In this document: positions 62,059 to 64,000 of the stretch, piece after piece | Position numbering within the stretch: the stretch's first letter is position 1 | Layout: every line of letters begins with the position of its first letter | Origin: Enterobacter mori LMG 25706 | GTDB lineage: Bacteria; Pseudomonadota; Gammaproteobacteria; Enterobacterales; Enterobacteriaceae | Length of the DNA: 64,000 nucleotides | NCBI RefSeq assembly: GCF_000211415.1 | Contig: NZ_GL890775.1 | Span: 833,999-897,998, forward strand | Direction: 5' to 3' | Made by a program: the position numbers and the translations under genes | The notes under the pieces: model-generated | Databases searched by the model: none | What the model was told of the DNA's origin: nothing | What the model saw: only the letters and a program-made list of their open reading frames with translations

Positions 62059-64000
62059 TTACTCAACAGACTGGGGGCGGGTTGCCGGTGCAGTCGCCTG
62101 GTGCGTCGCGCTGTGACCACCTGCGGAACCTTTGCCGTCAAAGTTGAACTCCGGGCGAACCCAGTCGCTTTGACGCGGTGCTTCCGGCACATACTCAGGC
62201 GCAGGTGCGCGAGTCATGGGTGCCGTTGCAACGTGTGCTGCCGCTGGCGCAGTAACCACTGGCTCTGGTTTCACCTCAGGCGCTGGAGCTTCTTCGGCTT
62301 CACGAACCGGTTCAACGTCAAGTTCAACTTCCTGAACCACGTCTTCTGTCACCGTTTCGATAACAGCGTCAGCGGTGTCTTCAACCGGCGCGGCGGCTTC
62401 AACTTCTTCAGCAACCTCTTCGGCCACGACCGTGTCTTCTTCGGCGATGAACTGCGGTGCGGCATCAACCGGGGCAGCAATCACTTCAGGATGGGTGGTT
62501 TCCACTTCAACCGCCTGTGGGGCTTCGGCTTCCACAGCCTGCGGCTCACCCACCGTCGCTGCTGCAGCCACAACCTCTTCAGCTGCAACGACTGGTGCAA
62601 TCACCTCTTCGGTGACAGACTGTTCTTCAACAATCTGCTCCGGGCGAGCAACCGGGTAGCGGATCCAGACTTTACCGGATGCCATTTCAGGCGACGCACA
62701 CGCGATGGCTAACGGCATTGGAGACTGAGTCGGGTAACGCTCGTCACGATAACGGCGACGACGCTGACCGCTCACGCGCAGATGACGAGGAGAACGACGT
62801 GAACGACGCGGCATGCCTGCGTTATCACGACCTTCGCCGTTATCGTCCTGCTCGGCGTTGTTCTCTACCACTGCTGGCAGATCAACTTTCGCCAGTTGGG
62901 TCTGCGGCGCGCTTTCGGCGACGGTTTCCGTAACAACAGTTGTCTCTTCGGTCGCTTCAGAAGCAAAACGGACTTTCTGATTCAGCTGACGCTGCTTACG
63001 ACGCGGCATAACCTGAGTACGTTCTTCCTGCTCAGCGTCTTGCTGTTCAACAGGCTCTTCGCGGTTCAGGTTTTTAACTTCCTGCTGCGCCTGACGCTTC
63101 TCGTCGTTGCGACGACGATTGCGCTCGCGGCGAGGCTGCTGCTCGTCGCGCTGTTTGCTCTTCTCTGACTCATCGCCCGCCGGTTGGCGAATTTCGCGAT
63201 CTTCAACATTCTGCTGCTGTTTCTCGCGACGGTTGCGACGGTTATCTTCGCGTTGCTCACGGCCTTCGTTGTTGTCAGAACGGTTGTCGCGACGCTCGTT
63301 ACGGTCGTTACGATCGCTGCGGTCATTACGATCGCGGCGGTTGTTCTGGCGCTTACGACGATCCTGCTGACGCTCAGGCTTCGCTTCTTTCGGTGCTTCT
63401 TTTGGCTGCTCCGGCTGAACTTCTTCGCCAGCAAACATCTTCTTCAGCGCGCCGAAGAAGCGGCTCAGAAGACCAGGTTGCTCTGGCTGGGCTTTCGCCA
63501 CGTCTGGCGCAGGTTTTTGCGCAGCAGGTTTAGCCGCTGGTTTTTCCAGCACGGCTTCCGGCGGCGCTTCCGGCATAATGAAGGTGGCTAATGCAGGCTG
63601 CTCAGGCAGTTTACGCTCGGCAGGCTCTTCATCGGATGGCAGTGCCATCTCTTCTTCATGCAGCTTCGGCAGCAGGTAGCTGAGGGTGGTCGTCTCTTCG
63701 CCCTTACGTACACGCAGCACGTGATAGTGCGGAGTCTGCATCTGGTCGTTTGGCACGATGATGCAGCGAACGCCGCCCTGACGTGCTTCGATTGCGCTTA
63801 CCGCTGCACGTTTTTCGTTAAGCAGGTAAGAGGCAACGGGCACAGGCACAATGGCGTGAACTTCTTTAGTGTTCTCTTTCAGCGCTTCTTCTTCAATCAG
63901 ACGCAGAATAGAGAGGGACAGCGATTCGTTATCACGCACGGTACCGGTACCGGAACAGCGCGGGCAAACGTGATGGCTGGACTCACCCAGTGATGGGCTC
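62059..64000 (-). CDS. rne: Ribonuclease E, C-terminal part (5' end beyond the window)
   Basis: Core of the RNA degradosome. About 646 C-terminal residues are visible. They begin SPSLGESSHHVCPRCSGTGT with the CPRC zinc-link that joins the catalytic dimers. After the catalytic end come: a membrane-anchor helix (LLSRFFGALKKMF), an Arg-rich RNA-binding stretch with short RDRND-type repeats, a second basic cluster (MPRRSRRSPRHLRVSGQRRR), the enolase site region (YRDERYPTQSPMPL, ASGKVWIRYP), an acidic Glu/Val-rich spacer, and the conserved PNPase-binding end (ATAPMTRAPAPEYVPEAPR). The spacer is heavily diverged and the total is probably a little shorter than E. coli RNase E (1061). Confidence 0.97.
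   Translation of the reverse strand, partial: SPSLGESSHHVCPRCSGTGTVRDNESLSLSILRLIEEEALKENTKEVHAIVPVPVASYLLNEKRAAVSAIEARQGGVRCIIVPNDQMQTPHYHVLRVRKGEETTTLSYLLPKLHEEEMALPSDEEPAERKLPEQPALATFIMPEAPPEAVLEKPAAKPAAQKPAPDVAKAQPEQPGLLSRFFGALKKMFAGEEVQPEQPKEAPKEAKPERQQDRRKRQNNRRDRNDRSDRNDRNERRDNRSDNNEGREQREDNRRNRREKQQQNVEDREIRQPAGDESEKSKQRDEQQPRRERNRRRNDEKRQAQQEVKNLNREEPVEQQDAEQEERTQVMPRRKQRQLNQKVRFASEATEETTVVTETVAESAPQTQLAKVDLPAVVENNAEQDDNGEGRDNAGMPRRSRRSPRHLRVSGQRRRRYRDERYPTQSPMPLAIACASPEMASGKVWIRYPVARPEQIVEEQSVTEEVIAPVVAAEEVVAAAATVGEPQAVEAEAPQAVEVETTHPEVIAAPVDAAPQFIAEEDTVVAEEVAEEVEAAAPVEDTADAVIETVTEDVVQEVELDVEPVREAEEAPAPEVKPEPVVTAPAAAHVATAPMTRAPAPEYVPEAPRQSDWVRPEFNFDGKGSAGGHSATHQATAPATRPQSVE

Noticed and set aside
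62101-62712. Plus-strand frames over the rne tail
   Set aside because: Antisense shadows of the low-complexity acidic region of RNase E (rich in Ser, Thr, Ala and Phe).

Overview
This is a 64-kb chromosomal window from a member of the Enterobacteriaceae, most like Enterobacter or a close relative (Lelliottia, Leclercia). Gene content and order follow the Escherichia coli K-12 block from rutB to rne almost gene for gene. The protein sequences have clearly diverged from E. coli, and several loci present or absent here differ from that map. Nearly all of the window is ordinary enteric core. The departures are a low-GC insertion inside the rut locus, extra transporter and lipoprotein genes between putP and efeU, an MFS/LysR pair between flgL and rne, and the apparent absence of clsC and grxB. 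I see no phage, insertion sequence, CRISPR array or defence island.

Layout. 1-5.1 kb: pyrimidine-nitrogen catabolism. rutB is cut by the window start and is followed by rutA, its complete control region (sigma-54 promoter, RutR operator, two NtrC-like sites), an AT-rich insertion with two putative lipoprotein genes, and rutR. 5.2-11.5 kb: an LprI-like gene and the proline pair putA/putP around an operator region with five TGCAAC motifs; putA carries a one-base frameshift. 11.6-16.9 kb: a DUF3574 lipoprotein, a NupC-like nucleoside transporter and the Fur-type efeUOB iron-uptake operon with an intact efeU. 17-18.7 kb: phoH, then a tandem repeat of about 181 bp downstream of a tRNA-Ser(GGA) gene.

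18.9-27.5 kb: ghrA, ycdX, ycdY, ycdZ, the two divergent curli operons (csgDEFG and csgBA with csgC), ymdA and ymdB. 27.5-33 kb: osmoregulated periplasmic glucan synthesis and modification (opgC, opgGH) and yceK. 33-44 kb: mostly minus-strand genes: msyB, mdtG, lpxL, yceI/yceJ, a tiny yceO, solA, bssS, LexA-controlled dinI, PurR-type pyrC, yceB and mdtH, with trhO on the plus strand. 44-48 kb: rimJ, yceH, mviM and murJ.

48-59.7 kb: the flgNMA and flgBCDEFGHIJKL flagellar cluster, with an FlhDC-like box between flgA and flgB and sigma-28 promoters ahead of flgM and flgK. 59.8-62 kb: a divergent MFS exporter and LysR regulator. 62-64 kb: the C-terminal half of RNase E (rne), which runs off the window end.

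Together the genes describe a motile, curli-forming enteric bacterium that can use uracil and proline, import ferrous iron and make periplasmic glucans. The least explained parts are the hydrolase/lipoprotein insertion in the rut locus and the tRNA-tail tandem repeat. Neither can be called a new system from sequence alone.
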